Positions 17,881-26,527 of a stretch of DNA of 64,000 nt are shown here, one piece after another. The stretch covers positions 2,914,001 to 2,978,000 of the forward strand of contig NZ_CP041036.1 in NCBI RefSeq assembly GCF_006385555.1, given 5' to 3'. Both the position numbers and the translations under genes were made by a program. This DNA comes from Shewanella polaris. Its GTDB lineage: Bacteria > Pseudomonadota > Gammaproteobacteria > Enterobacterales > Shewanellaceae. Numbering within the stretch: the first letter of the stretch is position 1; each line of letters begins with the position of its first letter. Under the pieces are notes generated by a model that worked only from the letters and a program-made list of their open reading frames with translations, was not told the DNA's origin and did no database searches.

Positions 17881-19317
17881 TTATTTAATTATTGTTAAAA
17901 AAGTAAAGTTCCCAATCGATGGAATTATTTTAAATCGACGAGAAAAAAACTCTAAAAAACCGATATAAAAAGCTATCAGCGATAAAGAGTAGATAACTAT
18001 ATAAATGTAAATATTATGAATAAAACCAGTAAACAAAAATTCACAAAGAAAGTTAGCCAAGATTAATGACAACGTAGAGTTAAATAAAACTTTAAAGTAT
18101 GAACTAGTAGAAAAACAAATAAACCGCCTAACTAATATCAACGATGACATATAATTAACAAATTTAAAAAACACTAAAGAATACAAGAAATATTCCATGT
18201 TGTATGATGCTAAAGTCATATATATTGGAATAGAGATAGTAGCAACACATACTTGAATTTTCGATAAATGACGAGCGCCACCAAGTAATATAATAAAATT
18301 CCTCTGTGGTACACCTAAGGACACAATCAATGCGATTATACAAAAGAAATTGAATATTTTAATTGACTCTACCCATTTATTGGTAAATAAAATATTGAAC
18401 ATTGGTTCGCTAAAATAATAAGCCAAAAAAATCAATGGCAACATCAACCACCAAGTAACAGCCGTTAGCTTTATAAATTCGTTACTTTTATCAACTTTAA
18501 CATCATTAATATTTTTAGAGATCTTACTTAAAGAAACTTCATTTATCGTACTAATAAAAATATCTACTATTATGTCATATAGACGTTTTGATAAATTAAA
18601 AAAACCTAACTCTTTAACACCTAAAAAACTCCCTACAATAAATGATTCAGCTTGAATGAATAAATTTGTAAATCCATTCACAAATGTAACAGGCATTGAA
18701 AACTGATACATATCCTTAATAATTTCAAAACTAAAATATAATAAAGTTTGATCTCTAAATTTAATGTATAAAAAAATAAAACCAAATAATGAAATAATGA
18801 TTTGACTACATACCAAAGCCCATACACCAAAATCTAACTGCAACATAACATATACCGTTATAGCTGAAGACAAAGTACAAATAACTGTTCTTATAGCTAG
18901 TTGGAAATAATATTCATATTTCACACAAAGGGTATTATATACATTTACAAAGCAATCAAATAAGACTTTTACAAAAAGTAACATGACCATATTGTTAATA
19001 GTTTCAGTATAAAAATCAAATTCAAAAAAATAAAAAAACAATAATAATAAAGAAACTAGAACAATTGACATAAGAACATGAAACCAAATAACAGTAGAGA
19101 TCATTTCGCTTGTTATGTATTCACTCTTAAATAAATTATCTCGCCATCCTGTAGGTAAAAATGAAGAAACTAGAAAAATCAATGTTAATGCTAATGCCAC
19201 CTCGCCAAAGGATTCAGGGTCCAGAATCCTAGCACTGTAAACAAATACAATAAAATTAAGAATTGGCGGAAAAAATTTACTTATAAATAATGCAAACATA
19301 GAGCTTTTATTTTTCAT
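17881..19317 (-). CDS. Wzx-type oligosaccharide flippase (MOP/PST superfamily)
   Basis: Inner-membrane protein that should move the finished undecaprenyl-linked repeat unit to the periplasmic face. It has 478 aa with about 12 to 14 hydrophobic segments, beginning ALFISKFFPPILNFIVFVYSARIL, with LDPESFGEVALALTLIF and ESFIVGSFLGVKELGFFNL stretches typical of the PST family. It overlaps the upstream GT2 gene by 11 bp. It is the only flippase candidate in the locus, which with the two Wzy-like proteins and the Wzc-type protein defines a Wzx/Wzy-dependent system. The composition is very AT-rich. Confidence 0.9.
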   Translation of the reverse strand: MKNKSSMFALFISKFFPPILNFIVFVYSARILDPESFGEVALALTLIFLVSSFLPTGWRDNLFKSEYITSEMISTVIWFHVLMSIVLVSLLLLFFYFFEFDFYTETINNMVMLLFVKVLFDCFVNVYNTLCVKYEYYFQLAIRTVICTLSSAITVYVMLQLDFGVWALVCSQIIISLFGFIFLYIKFRDQTLLYFSFEIIKDMYQFSMPVTFVNGFTNLFIQAESFIVGSFLGVKELGFFNLSKRLYDIIVDIFISTINEVSLSKISKNINDVKVDKSNEFIKLTAVTWWLMLPLIFLAYYFSEPMFNILFTNKWVESIKIFNFFCIIALIVSLGVPQRNFIILLGGARHLSKIQVCVATISIPIYMTLASYNMEYFLYSLVFFKFVNYMSSLILVRRFICFSTSSYFKVLFNSTLSLILANFLCEFLFTGFIHNIYIYIVIYSLSLIAFYIGFLEFFSRRFKIIPSIGNFTFLTIIK

Positions 19318-20239
19318 TTAAAAACCTAATCTTAAATTGCTCCAATAAATTGCTTGTAATAAAGAAAAACACATCTAACCGGCAAAACAAAACTGATATT
19401 GAACGCAGTATATTTCTATTTTTAATTGCTGTATAAAACTCGATCCATTTTATTTTTTTATTTATTGAGTAATACAATTTATAAAATAATGAGTGAACCT
19501 TAGTGTCATAATCAAAATCATTTATTAAGGATAAGTTACAATCTCTTAAATATGTTAAATCTTCAACTGAATGTGTTGCAGAAAGAGAATCATCCCTTAC
19601 GACTGTAACGTACCCACATGCTTCGACAAGTATAAAGCGAGCGCCATGCAATAGTAACCTTGAATAAAACTCAAAGTCTTCTCCAAGCCTCATCTCTTCT
19701 TTATATTTTATTTGATACTTCTTAATAAAACTAAGTCTCAATAGTGGTTTCAAAAAACCAAGTTCTTTTCTATACTCATCTTTTTTAGTTATATTTGACT
19801 CAACAAAATAATATATATCAACAAGTAGTGGGATTTCAACATTTAACATTTTTGATAATGTTGCAGGGTTATTTTCAAAAGTTCTAAATTGATCGTCGCC
19901 AATTATTTCATAACCATTATCATATGTTAATAATGATTCAAATCGATTTTCAATCATAAAATCATCTGAATCTAACACAGTAACCCATTCTGTATCACAA
20001 ATTTCAAGTGCTCTATTTCTTGAAAAAGAAGGTCCCATATTTTTATCATTAGTAAGAATTTCAACTTTAGCTTCTAAAAAGTATGTATTATTAATTATTT
20101 CAAGTGTTTTATCTGTTGAGAAATCATCAATAACAAATATTTTTTTGACGAATGATTGATTTAAAGCTGAATTAATACATTTTACGATTGAATCTTCACA
20201 ATTATAGGCCGCAATTATAACTGAAATACTATTATCCAT
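19307..20239 (-). CDS. GT2 family glycosyltransferase (ExoO-like)
   Basis: A 310-aa GT-A glycosyltransferase: ISVIIAAYNCEDSIVKC near residue 5, IFVIDDFSTDKTLEI near 34, VTVLDSDDFMIENRF near 90 and LGEDFEFYSRLLLHGA near 185. The RDDSLSATHSVEDL stretch near 215 parallels that of the 14127-15077 product. It overlaps the flippase gene by 11 bp and shares one base (TAATG) with the upstream GT2 gene. It is part of the variable AT-rich block. Confidence 0.87.
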   Translation of the reverse strand: MDNSISVIIAAYNCEDSIVKCINSALNQSFVKKIFVIDDFSTDKTLEIINNTYFLEAKVEILTNDKNMGPSFSRNRALEICDTEWVTVLDSDDFMIENRFESLLTYDNGYEIIGDDQFRTFENNPATLSKMLNVEIPLLVDIYYFVESNITKKDEYRKELGFLKPLLRLSFIKKYQIKYKEEMRLGEDFEFYSRLLLHGARFILVEACGYVTVVRDDSLSATHSVEDLTYLRDCNLSLINDFDYDTKVHSLFYKLYYSINKKIKWIEFYTAIKNRNILRSISVLFCRLDVFFFITSNLLEQFKIRFLNEK

Positions 20240-21123
20240 TAATAATTCTCAATATGGTTTAAGCCCAAAGATTTTAAATTAACCCCTAGATGAAAGGTTC
20301 CGCGCATTAACCAAAAGTGAAACTTATCATTATCAAAAAAATGTAATAAACAAAGAGCAAAGCAATACGTTAATTTTGATAACGATATTATAAAACATTT
20401 AAATTTACTTAAACCACGATTATCATCTAAATTTAACTGTCCAAAAGACTGACCCATTCGAAGCTTTCTTTTCAAAATCCATTTTTTGGTAAGTCTATTT
20501 TCTGGAACAGGCTCTTCAACAATCGCCATTGGTTCGAAAACTAATTTAGCGCCACTTTCATACATTTTATAAAAAAAATCTGTGTCTTCGCCACCAGTTC
20601 TTCCATAATCTAAATTAAAACGTAAACCATCAGTTTTGGATAAATTTATTAAGGTATTTCCCGTATACCCCGTCTGAATTTCATTATTAATGAACACTGG
20701 TTTATGCGAATGAAAATCATTGTTGAGTATCCATTTAGGTGTATGATCTTGATAAATTGCATTTACAGGACCAAAAACAACATCAGCATTTTCTGTTTCT
20801 AATTTTTTCAGCATCAATGAAAGCCAATTATTTGATGCTACTTGATCATCATCAATAGTTAAAAAAATTGGGCTCGTTGTATGATCTAAACAAGCATTTC
20901 TAGCAATAGAAATATTTCGTTTAGGTGCATGAATATATTTTAAAGTTAACTTTAATTCTAACGCTAAGCCTTCGATATATTCTCTTGCACAAGCCGTTTC
21001 ATCATTATCAGCAACAACTATTGTAATTGTGACATCTTTAGGTATAACTTGTGCACTAATAGACTCTAAAGTTAACCTAATTTCAGGTCTTTTATAGGTA
21101 CAGATGCCAATACATACTTCCAT
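20239..21123 (-). CDS. GT2 family glycosyltransferase (ExoM-like)
   Basis: A 294-aa enzyme with VCIGICTYKRPEIRLTLES at the N-terminus, VVADNDETACAREY near residue 38, RNISIARNACLDHTTSP and the metal site FLTIDDDQVASNNWL near 92. The GGEDTDFFYKMYESGA stretch near 178 is followed by VEEPVPENRLTKKWILKRKLR, as in ExoM-type glucosyltransferases. It follows the next upstream gene by 8 bp and shares one base with the downstream gene. Of the GT2 proteins here this has the clearest likeness to ExoM. Confidence 0.88.
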   Translation of the reverse strand: MEVCIGICTYKRPEIRLTLESISAQVIPKDVTITIVVADNDETACAREYIEGLALELKLTLKYIHAPKRNISIARNACLDHTTSPIFLTIDDDQVASNNWLSLMLKKLETENADVVFGPVNAIYQDHTPKWILNNDFHSHKPVFINNEIQTGYTGNTLINLSKTDGLRFNLDYGRTGGEDTDFFYKMYESGAKLVFEPMAIVEEPVPENRLTKKWILKRKLRMGQSFGQLNLDDNRGLSKFKCFIISLSKLTYCFALCLLHFFDNDKFHFWLMRGTFHLGVNLKSLGLNHIENY

Positions 21124-21131
21124 AACTAATC

Positions 21132-22100
21132 CTATCTATATAAAATTTTTGAAATTAATTTTCTGCAGAATCCAGCCGACCAACCAAAATGCATAAGTGC
21201 AGCAGTTGGTCCAGACAAAACAATAAATAATTTTTTATTCTGAATTGACAGTAAAACACCATAAGCTAAACACAGACCTAACCAACTTATAAATGGTAAT
21301 GCAAAAATTATATTTATTGGAAATAATAAGCAAAGTAGTAATATTGGGAGAACAGACAGTGGTATAAGTTGTCGAATTTTTGGGATTTGTTTATGTTTAA
21401 TAACATTAGAAGCACGACCAATTCCATAGCGGTAATATTGTTTAAATAGCCCTATAAAATCACTTCTAGGATAGTAAGTCATAAAGGTTGATGATGTTAG
21501 CCAAATTTTAAATCCTGCTTTAATTAATCTAAAATCTAATTCAGCATCTTCGTTTGCAACGAATAATTCATCATAACCACCAACATCAGTGAAAGCAGAA
21601 ACACGCATTAAAGCATGATGACCATGTTCTACCCACTTCCCCTCATTGCTAATATTGCGATGTGCCGAACCGCCATTACCTAGTTTTGAGTTTTGCGTTA
21701 TAGCAAACATATTCTGTATAGCTGTTTTACCGACGGTATCCATTGCTATTACCACAGAATCTGCATCCGTTACTTCAGCCGACTGAATTAACTCAGTTAC
21801 AAAGTTATCAGGATAATCGGCATGTGCATCAATACGAATAAAATACTTACTATCAAACCCAAAAAGCTTAATAGCAAGGTTTATACCAGCACTTTGAATT
21901 TTCTTTTCGTTAAAAATCAACTTAATATTAGAATTTACAATGATACAATCTTTGACTATCCGCTGAGTACCATCTGAACTTCCACCATCCGCAACAATAA
22001 TTAAACTATTCTTATTTTTGCAAAATTGATGTAACAATCGACCGATATGTTCTGCTTCATTTAAGCAAGGAATAATGATCAGAATTTTTTGTTTATCCAT
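21132..22100 (-). CDS. GT2 family glycosyltransferase (ExoA-like), membrane-anchored
   Basis: A 322-aa protein with ILIIIPCLNEAEHIGRLL, VADGGSSDGTQRIVKD near residue 36, FIRIDAHADYPDNFV near 87 and the glycine-rich GNGGSAHRNIS region. After EDAELDFRLIKAGFKIWL and the FKQYYRYGIGRASNVIKH stretch come two to three hydrophobic segments (about 240-315). This layout matches ExoA, a beta-1,3-glucosyltransferase that adds the second sugar of succinoglycan. The reaction here is inferred from likeness only. It shares one base with the epimerase gene. Confidence 0.88.
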   Translation of the reverse strand: MDKQKILIIIPCLNEAEHIGRLLHQFCKNKNSLIIVADGGSSDGTQRIVKDCIIVNSNIKLIFNEKKIQSAGINLAIKLFGFDSKYFIRIDAHADYPDNFVTELIQSAEVTDADSVVIAMDTVGKTAIQNMFAITQNSKLGNGGSAHRNISNEGKWVEHGHHALMRVSAFTDVGGYDELFVANEDAELDFRLIKAGFKIWLTSSTFMTYYPRSDFIGLFKQYYRYGIGRASNVIKHKQIPKIRQLIPLSVLPILLLCLLFPINIIFALPFISWLGLCLAYGVLLSIQNKKLFIVLSGPTAALMHFGWSAGFCRKLISKILYR

Positions 22101-23071
22101 TACTTAAAAGTTCCTGATGAGTCCTTTTTCCACTCTGCTAATGCTCTAACAAGTCCATCATCAAATGTTTTACCATTATCCACTAGCCACTGAGGGTATA
22201 TGTTGGTTGATTGCACCAATTTCATCACTCTATCTGGGTGAATTCCAATATTTAGTGCATTGAATAATTTGAATGCTTTAGCCGCTGCCAACACAATAAA
22301 CTTGGGGACAAGAAATGTATTAACTTTTGGGAAGTGTTCTTTCGTGAATGTGTTAATAATATCCTCTAAGGTATAGCCATGATGGTAAGCACCATTAAAA
22401 GTAACTTCATCATTATGAGCCCCTCTGGCGAATTCGATGGCATTCAGCAAATCACCAACGTAAATACATGCTTTGATCGTATCTTTACGTCCAGGGTAAA
22501 TAAACCAACCTTTAGACAATAATGTAGCTAATCGAGTGAAATTACCTCCTTCCCCATGACCAAAAACAACAGCAGGCCTGACAATTGTCAGTTTATAATT
22601 ACTATCAAATTGTTGCCAATCACGATGGATTCTTTCAGCTATCTTTTTAGAATAACCATAAGAGGATGTAGGCTTTAAGGCCGTAGTTTCTACTTTTTGA
22701 TCTTCACCAGGACCATATACAGAAATTGAACTCGTGAAAACAATTTCTTTTATATTGCATTTTTTAGCATATTTACATACTTCAATTGCACCAACTATAT
22801 TAGTTTCATAGTATTCATGATGTTCATGTCCCGGCGTAGTGTGGATTGCAGCTAAATTATAAATAACATCAATATTTTCATACACCTCTAAAGATGCTAA
22901 ATCTCTTACATCAGCTTGAATATATTCAACATTTTTTACAATATTTTTTGGCGGTTTTATATCAATAGATATTATTCTGTCTACAGTATTATCCAATGAG
23001 CAGATCAAATGGTTACCAATAAAACCTGAACCACCAAAAACAATTACTTTTTTACCAACATCATGCAACAT
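22100..23071 (-). CDS. NAD-dependent epimerase/dehydratase (extended SDR)
   Basis: Likely makes or interconverts a nucleotide sugar for the EPS. About 323 aa from the ATG at 23071, which follows GGAGAATTGTTA; a TTG six bases upstream is also possible. The Rossmann motif is VIVFGGSGFIGNHLI near residue 11, the active site has SSISVYGPGED and YGYSKKIAERIHRDW (YxxxK), and VRPAVVFGHGEGGNF follows. It overlaps the Wzy-like gene by 11 bp and the ExoA-like gene by one base. The substrate (for example UDP-glucose to UDP-galactose) is not certain. Confidence 0.85.
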   Translation of the reverse strand: MLHDVGKKVIVFGGSGFIGNHLICSLDNTVDRIISIDIKPPKNIVKNVEYIQADVRDLASLEVYENIDVIYNLAAIHTTPGHEHHEYYETNIVGAIEVCKYAKKCNIKEIVFTSSISVYGPGEDQKVETTALKPTSSYGYSKKIAERIHRDWQQFDSNYKLTIVRPAVVFGHGEGGNFTRLATLLSKGWFIYPGRKDTIKACIYVGDLLNAIEFARGAHNDEVTFNGAYHHGYTLEDIINTFTKEHFPKVNTFLVPKFIVLAAAKAFKLFNALNIGIHPDRVMKLVQSTNIYPQWLVDNGKTFDDGLVRALAEWKKDSSGTFK

Positions 23072-24287
23072 TAACAATTCTCCTGCTTACAGAACTAAAT
23101 GAAATCCAAGCCAAACAAATCAGAAACTGAGCTAATGTAAATTGTCTTAACAGAACAGCTTCAAGGAAAGATTGCGTAAAGAAAAAGAAGAACACAAATA
23201 TTGACAAAACCAATAATGGATTTGTAAAGTCATAGTTTTTATAAAGTTTTTTTATAAGTAGAATAAGGCCTACTACATAGATAAAAAAACCAACAAAACC
23301 TAATTCAACCCATATATTAATAAACATATTATGAAAGTTAAATCCCGAACCTGACTCTACTTTCGCGTACTCCCAGATATCTTCAGCAACCATATTATTT
23401 ATAACGAAAACACTTTGATACCCAGAACCTAATATAGGGTTTTCAGAAATCAAATCTAAACCTCTTTGCCATATATAAGTTCTTCCTGTTAATGTAGGAT
23501 CCTTCCCGATATCATACATAAATTCGTCAAAAAAACTTTGAGTCAATGAATAAATCGCTATTCCAATAATTGAAATAAGTATTGCCACCATAAAAAAATT
23601 AACATTTAATCTCAAATAAAATGTAATATTTTTAGTTTGGTACCACATAAATAAATACATTAAAAATAGCGACATAGATACTGATAATGTGGTGCCAAAT
23701 GATTTTGCTTTTAATAGAACCAATACAGCAAGGAATAACAAAATTCCGCCTAGAATACGTGATAATCTATTGGTTTTTTCACTATAAAAATACATAACAA
23801 CACCAACACCAACCCCAATAGCCGTATGTATAGCCAAATAATTCTTACTTGAAAATATTCCAATTAAACTTATTTCACCAGTCATTCCATTTAATGCAAC
23901 ACGATTGGAAGCAAGACTTGCGCCCATTGCAATAATAAACGTAAAAACCAAACAGTTAAGTAGTAAGTTTTTATCTACTCGGCAGATCAACACTATTGAA
24001 AATACAGTTGTTAATAATAATTGAACTCCACCTCTAAATGCAATCATGGAAGTATCGGACCAAAAAGATGATACTATAGCAAGACATGGGATAATCAATA
24101 ACGCCCTATATCTCAACAAGATTCGATAGCTCTCACTAATATTATTAATCAAAATAGAACCGCCACAAACAATAAACATCAACGCAGCTAAAGAACCAAT
24201 AGTTGAATTAAATACTAATGAGAAAAAGAAAGAAAATACAACAAATATTAAGATAACATCTGTTCTTAACAACTTATAGTCATTCAT
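23061..24287 (-). CDS. Wzy/O-antigen ligase-like membrane protein (ExoQ-like), first gene of the EPS operon
   Basis: Polytopic inner-membrane protein of 408 aa with about ten to eleven hydrophobic segments and a long loop carrying TLTGRTYIWQRGLDLISENP, ILGSGYQSVF and FNFHNMFINIWVELG, the Wzy/WaaL superfamily signature. In a Wzx/Wzy locus it is the best candidate for the EPS polymerase, as ExoQ is in succinoglycan synthesis. It is the first gene of the minus-strand run. A good sigma70-like promoter lies directly upstream (24308-24335). It is the second such protein in the locus, along with 5695-7077. Confidence 0.85.
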   Translation of the reverse strand: MNDYKLLRTDVILIFVVFSFFFSLVFNSTIGSLAALMFIVCGGSILINNISESYRILLRYRALLIIPCLAIVSSFWSDTSMIAFRGGVQLLLTTVFSIVLICRVDKNLLLNCLVFTFIIAMGASLASNRVALNGMTGEISLIGIFSSKNYLAIHTAIGVGVGVVMYFYSEKTNRLSRILGGILLFLAVLVLLKAKSFGTTLSVSMSLFLMYLFMWYQTKNITFYLRLNVNFFMVAILISIIGIAIYSLTQSFFDEFMYDIGKDPTLTGRTYIWQRGLDLISENPILGSGYQSVFVINNMVAEDIWEYAKVESGSGFNFHNMFINIWVELGFVGFFIYVVGLILLIKKLYKNYDFTNPLLVLSIFVFFFFFTQSFLEAVLLRQFTLAQFLICLAWISFSSVSRRIVNVA

Positions 24288-24307
24288 AATTATTAATTTT
24301 TACTTGA

Positions 24308-24335
24308 ATTATGTTAGTTAAAGAAATAGTATCAA
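24308..24335 (-). promoter_or_regulatory. Candidate sigma70 promoter of the EPS operon
   Basis: On the minus strand TTGATA (24330-24335) is followed after 16 bp by CATAAT (24308-24313), each five of six matches to consensus. Transcription would begin near 24301, about 14 nt before the first ATG. It has no ops element of its own, so it would not use the JUMPStart at 25568-25604. Confidence 0.45.
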
Positions 24336-24366
24336 CGAAAATGTATAATGAATTTGTTATTAAATC

Positions 24367-25377
24367 ATGAAAAACTCACTATCTAAGAAAATCTCAACTG
24401 CTCGCGTAATTTGCATTTTAAGTTTGATTTATGTACATTTTCCACCTCTATATGGCGAAATAACAGATGTAAATAATTTCAAAGATTATTTTATTATGCT
24501 AATAAGTAATCTTATTGGCAGGTCTAGTGTTCCATTGCTCAGTATTGTTAGTGGTTACCTTATCGTTACTTCCATTTCAAAATACAAATACACTAAATTA
24601 TTAAGAAATAAAACATTGACGCTATTAGTACCTTTAGTGGCATGGAACTTCTTATCACTGACTAAAGACTCACTACTTGGCACATCCCCACTGGAAGATA
24701 AAAATGTTCTAAACTACTTACTTTCCATATACGATACGCCGGGTATTCTACCTTTATATTTTTTAAGAGACATATTTGTATGTGTAACACTATCATTTTT
24801 ATTATTACGGTTAACATCTGGAATAAAATCAATTGTTACCTTTGTTTTATTAATAACCTTATCAATATCTAATTTAAACAATTACTTATTTATTAATGAT
24901 AAAATTATTATTTTCTTTTTTCTTGGAATGGTCATAGCTAAAAACAAAAATATCTATGTTGAACAATTTGAAAGCCAGTTATTGTTCACTGTTAGTTTAA
25001 TTTTATTAATAGTTTCAACAAACTTATTAATCTTTATCAAACCTGAAAACTTACCTGATGAGGTTCAAACTATAATATCTTTAACATCTAGAGTTTTTGG
25101 GGCAATAATCTTTTGGAATATAGCTTGTTTTTTAACGAAAAAATTCAATATAGGGAAATATAGTTCAGTCATATTTTTTACATTTTGCTCCCATACTCTA
25201 ATAATCAGTTTTATATGGATTATAGCAAAGAAGCTTCACATTGAACCAATGACATACAGTTACGTAACACTCTTCATCATCAGTCCAATATTAGTATTTA
25301 TTATCTCTCTTATGATTTATAAACCTTTTCTTCGCATATTTCCTAAAGCCCAAATTCTATTGACCGGTAAAAGATGA
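24367..25377 (+). CDS. Acyltransferase-3 family membrane protein (ExoH-like), opposite strand to the EPS operon
   Basis: A 336-aa membrane acyltransferase with about ten hydrophobic segments. The N-terminal signature is STARVICILSLIYVHFPP (Arg then His about ten residues later), followed by GRSSVPLLSIVSGYLIV, a stretch like that of ExoH succinyltransferases. It probably adds an acyl group to the EPS. It is divergent from the operon, and a TATAAT at 24344-24349 leaves only a very short leader before the ATG, which has no clear Shine-Dalgarno sequence. It lies between the JUMPStart element and the operon, antisense to any transcript starting at the JUMPStart. It is AT-rich like the glycosyltransferase block. 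Confidence 0.85.
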   Translation: MKNSLSKKISTARVICILSLIYVHFPPLYGEITDVNNFKDYFIMLISNLIGRSSVPLLSIVSGYLIVTSISKYKYTKLLRNKTLTLLVPLVAWNFLSLTKDSLLGTSPLEDKNVLNYLLSIYDTPGILPLYFLRDIFVCVTLSFLLLRLTSGIKSIVTFVLLITLSISNLNNYLFINDKIIIFFFLGMVIAKNKNIYVEQFESQLLFTVSLILLIVSTNLLIFIKPENLPDEVQTIISLTSRVFGAIIFWNIACFLTKKFNIGKYSSVIFFTFCSHTLIISFIWIIAKKLHIEPMTYSYVTLFIISPILVFIISLMIYKPFLRIFPKAQILLTGKR

Positions 25378-25567
25378 CTGCAAATCTGCCCATGCAAACC
25401 GTGTGAGCAAAGGAACATCTAAAGTTGAACTCCAATAACAAAACTTTAAGGTACTGACTTAAATCAAAATCGGATCGGTTTCATTTAGTCTTTCAAATTA
25501 TGTCGTTTAACTAAGCTCTAGCATTGAAAATTGACGGTAGCATACTCAACAAACACTAGAAAAAAGA

Positions 25568-25604
25568 CACGCTACCGCCACTAGATTACAGCTTCCAGAT
25601 TGCT
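25568..25604 (-). promoter_or_regulatory. JUMPStart element with perfect ops (RfaH recruitment) sequence
   Basis: Read on the minus strand, GGCGGTAGCGT (25569-25579) matches the ops consensus at all 11 positions. It is preceded by CTGGAAGCTGTAATC (25584-25598), close to the CTGGTAGCTGT part of the 39-bp JUMPStart sequence of polysaccharide operons. ops pauses RNA polymerase and recruits the NusG paralogue RfaH, which suppresses Rho-dependent termination in long operons. A TAAAAT (25628-25633) upstream could be the -10 of its promoter. It points at the EPS operon across the antisense acyltransferase gene. Confidence 0.85.
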
Positions 25605-26010
25605 ATGATTCATTTCAAATTGTTAACATTTTATGAATTAAACGAAACAGTAGAAAATAATCCCTTTCGACCCTATAGGACAAATATAAAAATGAGAATA
25701 CATCGATAAAATATGAAGCAAAATCATAGGGTTTACGGCTTCAATACTGTTATCACAGACTTCATTCCTTGTTTAAATTGTCCATTTCTACTTTCTGTTT
25801 TGCATTATTCATCTTTAATAATGTTATGAGTATATGATATACAGCAATTTAATGACAGTTTTTTGACACTCACCATTAAAAGGTCAGTTTTATGACAATT
25901 TGTTCAGTCAGAAATCAAAGTACTGAAAAAACATTCCTTTAGCAGTAGTTTAATTTCAGACTCTTTTGGCATAGACCAGCTATAAATTTACTTATTTGTC
26001 TTCAAATTGG

Positions 26011-26265
26011 ATTTACAAAAATCTGTTTACATTGTTTCTTTTGCACCATAAATGTTATTTTAAATAATCATGTGCACTATTTTTGTGCCTGTAAATACAA
26101 TTATTTTGTTATTACTTATGAAAAAATTTCTTTTATCACAAGCATGATCAACCACAAAGCTATTGATTTAAAACAATAAATAAAAATAAACTGTAAATAA
26201 CTCACAAAAACCAGCAATACTACTGTCTACAAAAATGACTAAAATCAATTTACAACCTATTTACA
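26011..26265. repeat. Cluster of ATTTACA/TGTAAAT heptamers upstream of lapG
   Basis: Exact copies occur at 26011-26017, 26090-26096, 26192-26198, 26248-26254 and 26259-26265, plus GTTTACA at 26025-26031. The last two copies are 11 bp apart on the same face of the helix and resemble a GTAAA tandem of the CpxR type. The region is AT-rich, so part of this may be chance. Confidence 0.35.
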
Positions 26266-26527
26266 TAACAACAATCATGCCAATAATTTGACGCCGCCAC
26301 CAATTGTGTTTACTAACAAACTTGGTTTTGATTTGAACAGGCTGATTTCGATCTAATCTCAGACAATTTGTTATTTTTATGTATATACTCTAGTAAGTGG
26401 CGTCATTTTATTGTCGCTCTTTTACTAACTAGCTTATGATGTGGCCGTTATTGCATAAATTTATGTTAATTAGTTACAGTGTTATGATTAACCATCATTT
26501 TTGTAGGATTTACGTATCAAGCTAATT

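Larger units (their letters stand above)
25378..26527. other. 1150-bp AT-rich intergenic region between the EPS locus and lapG
   Basis: No credible protein-coding frame was seen. It holds the JUMPStart/ops element (25568-25604), a partly matching inverted ops-like sequence on the plus strand (GACGGTAGCAT, 25533-25543), and five exact copies of ATTTACA/TGTAAAT at 26011-26265 upstream of lapG. It is probably a double regulatory region serving both neighbours. Confidence 0.55.
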
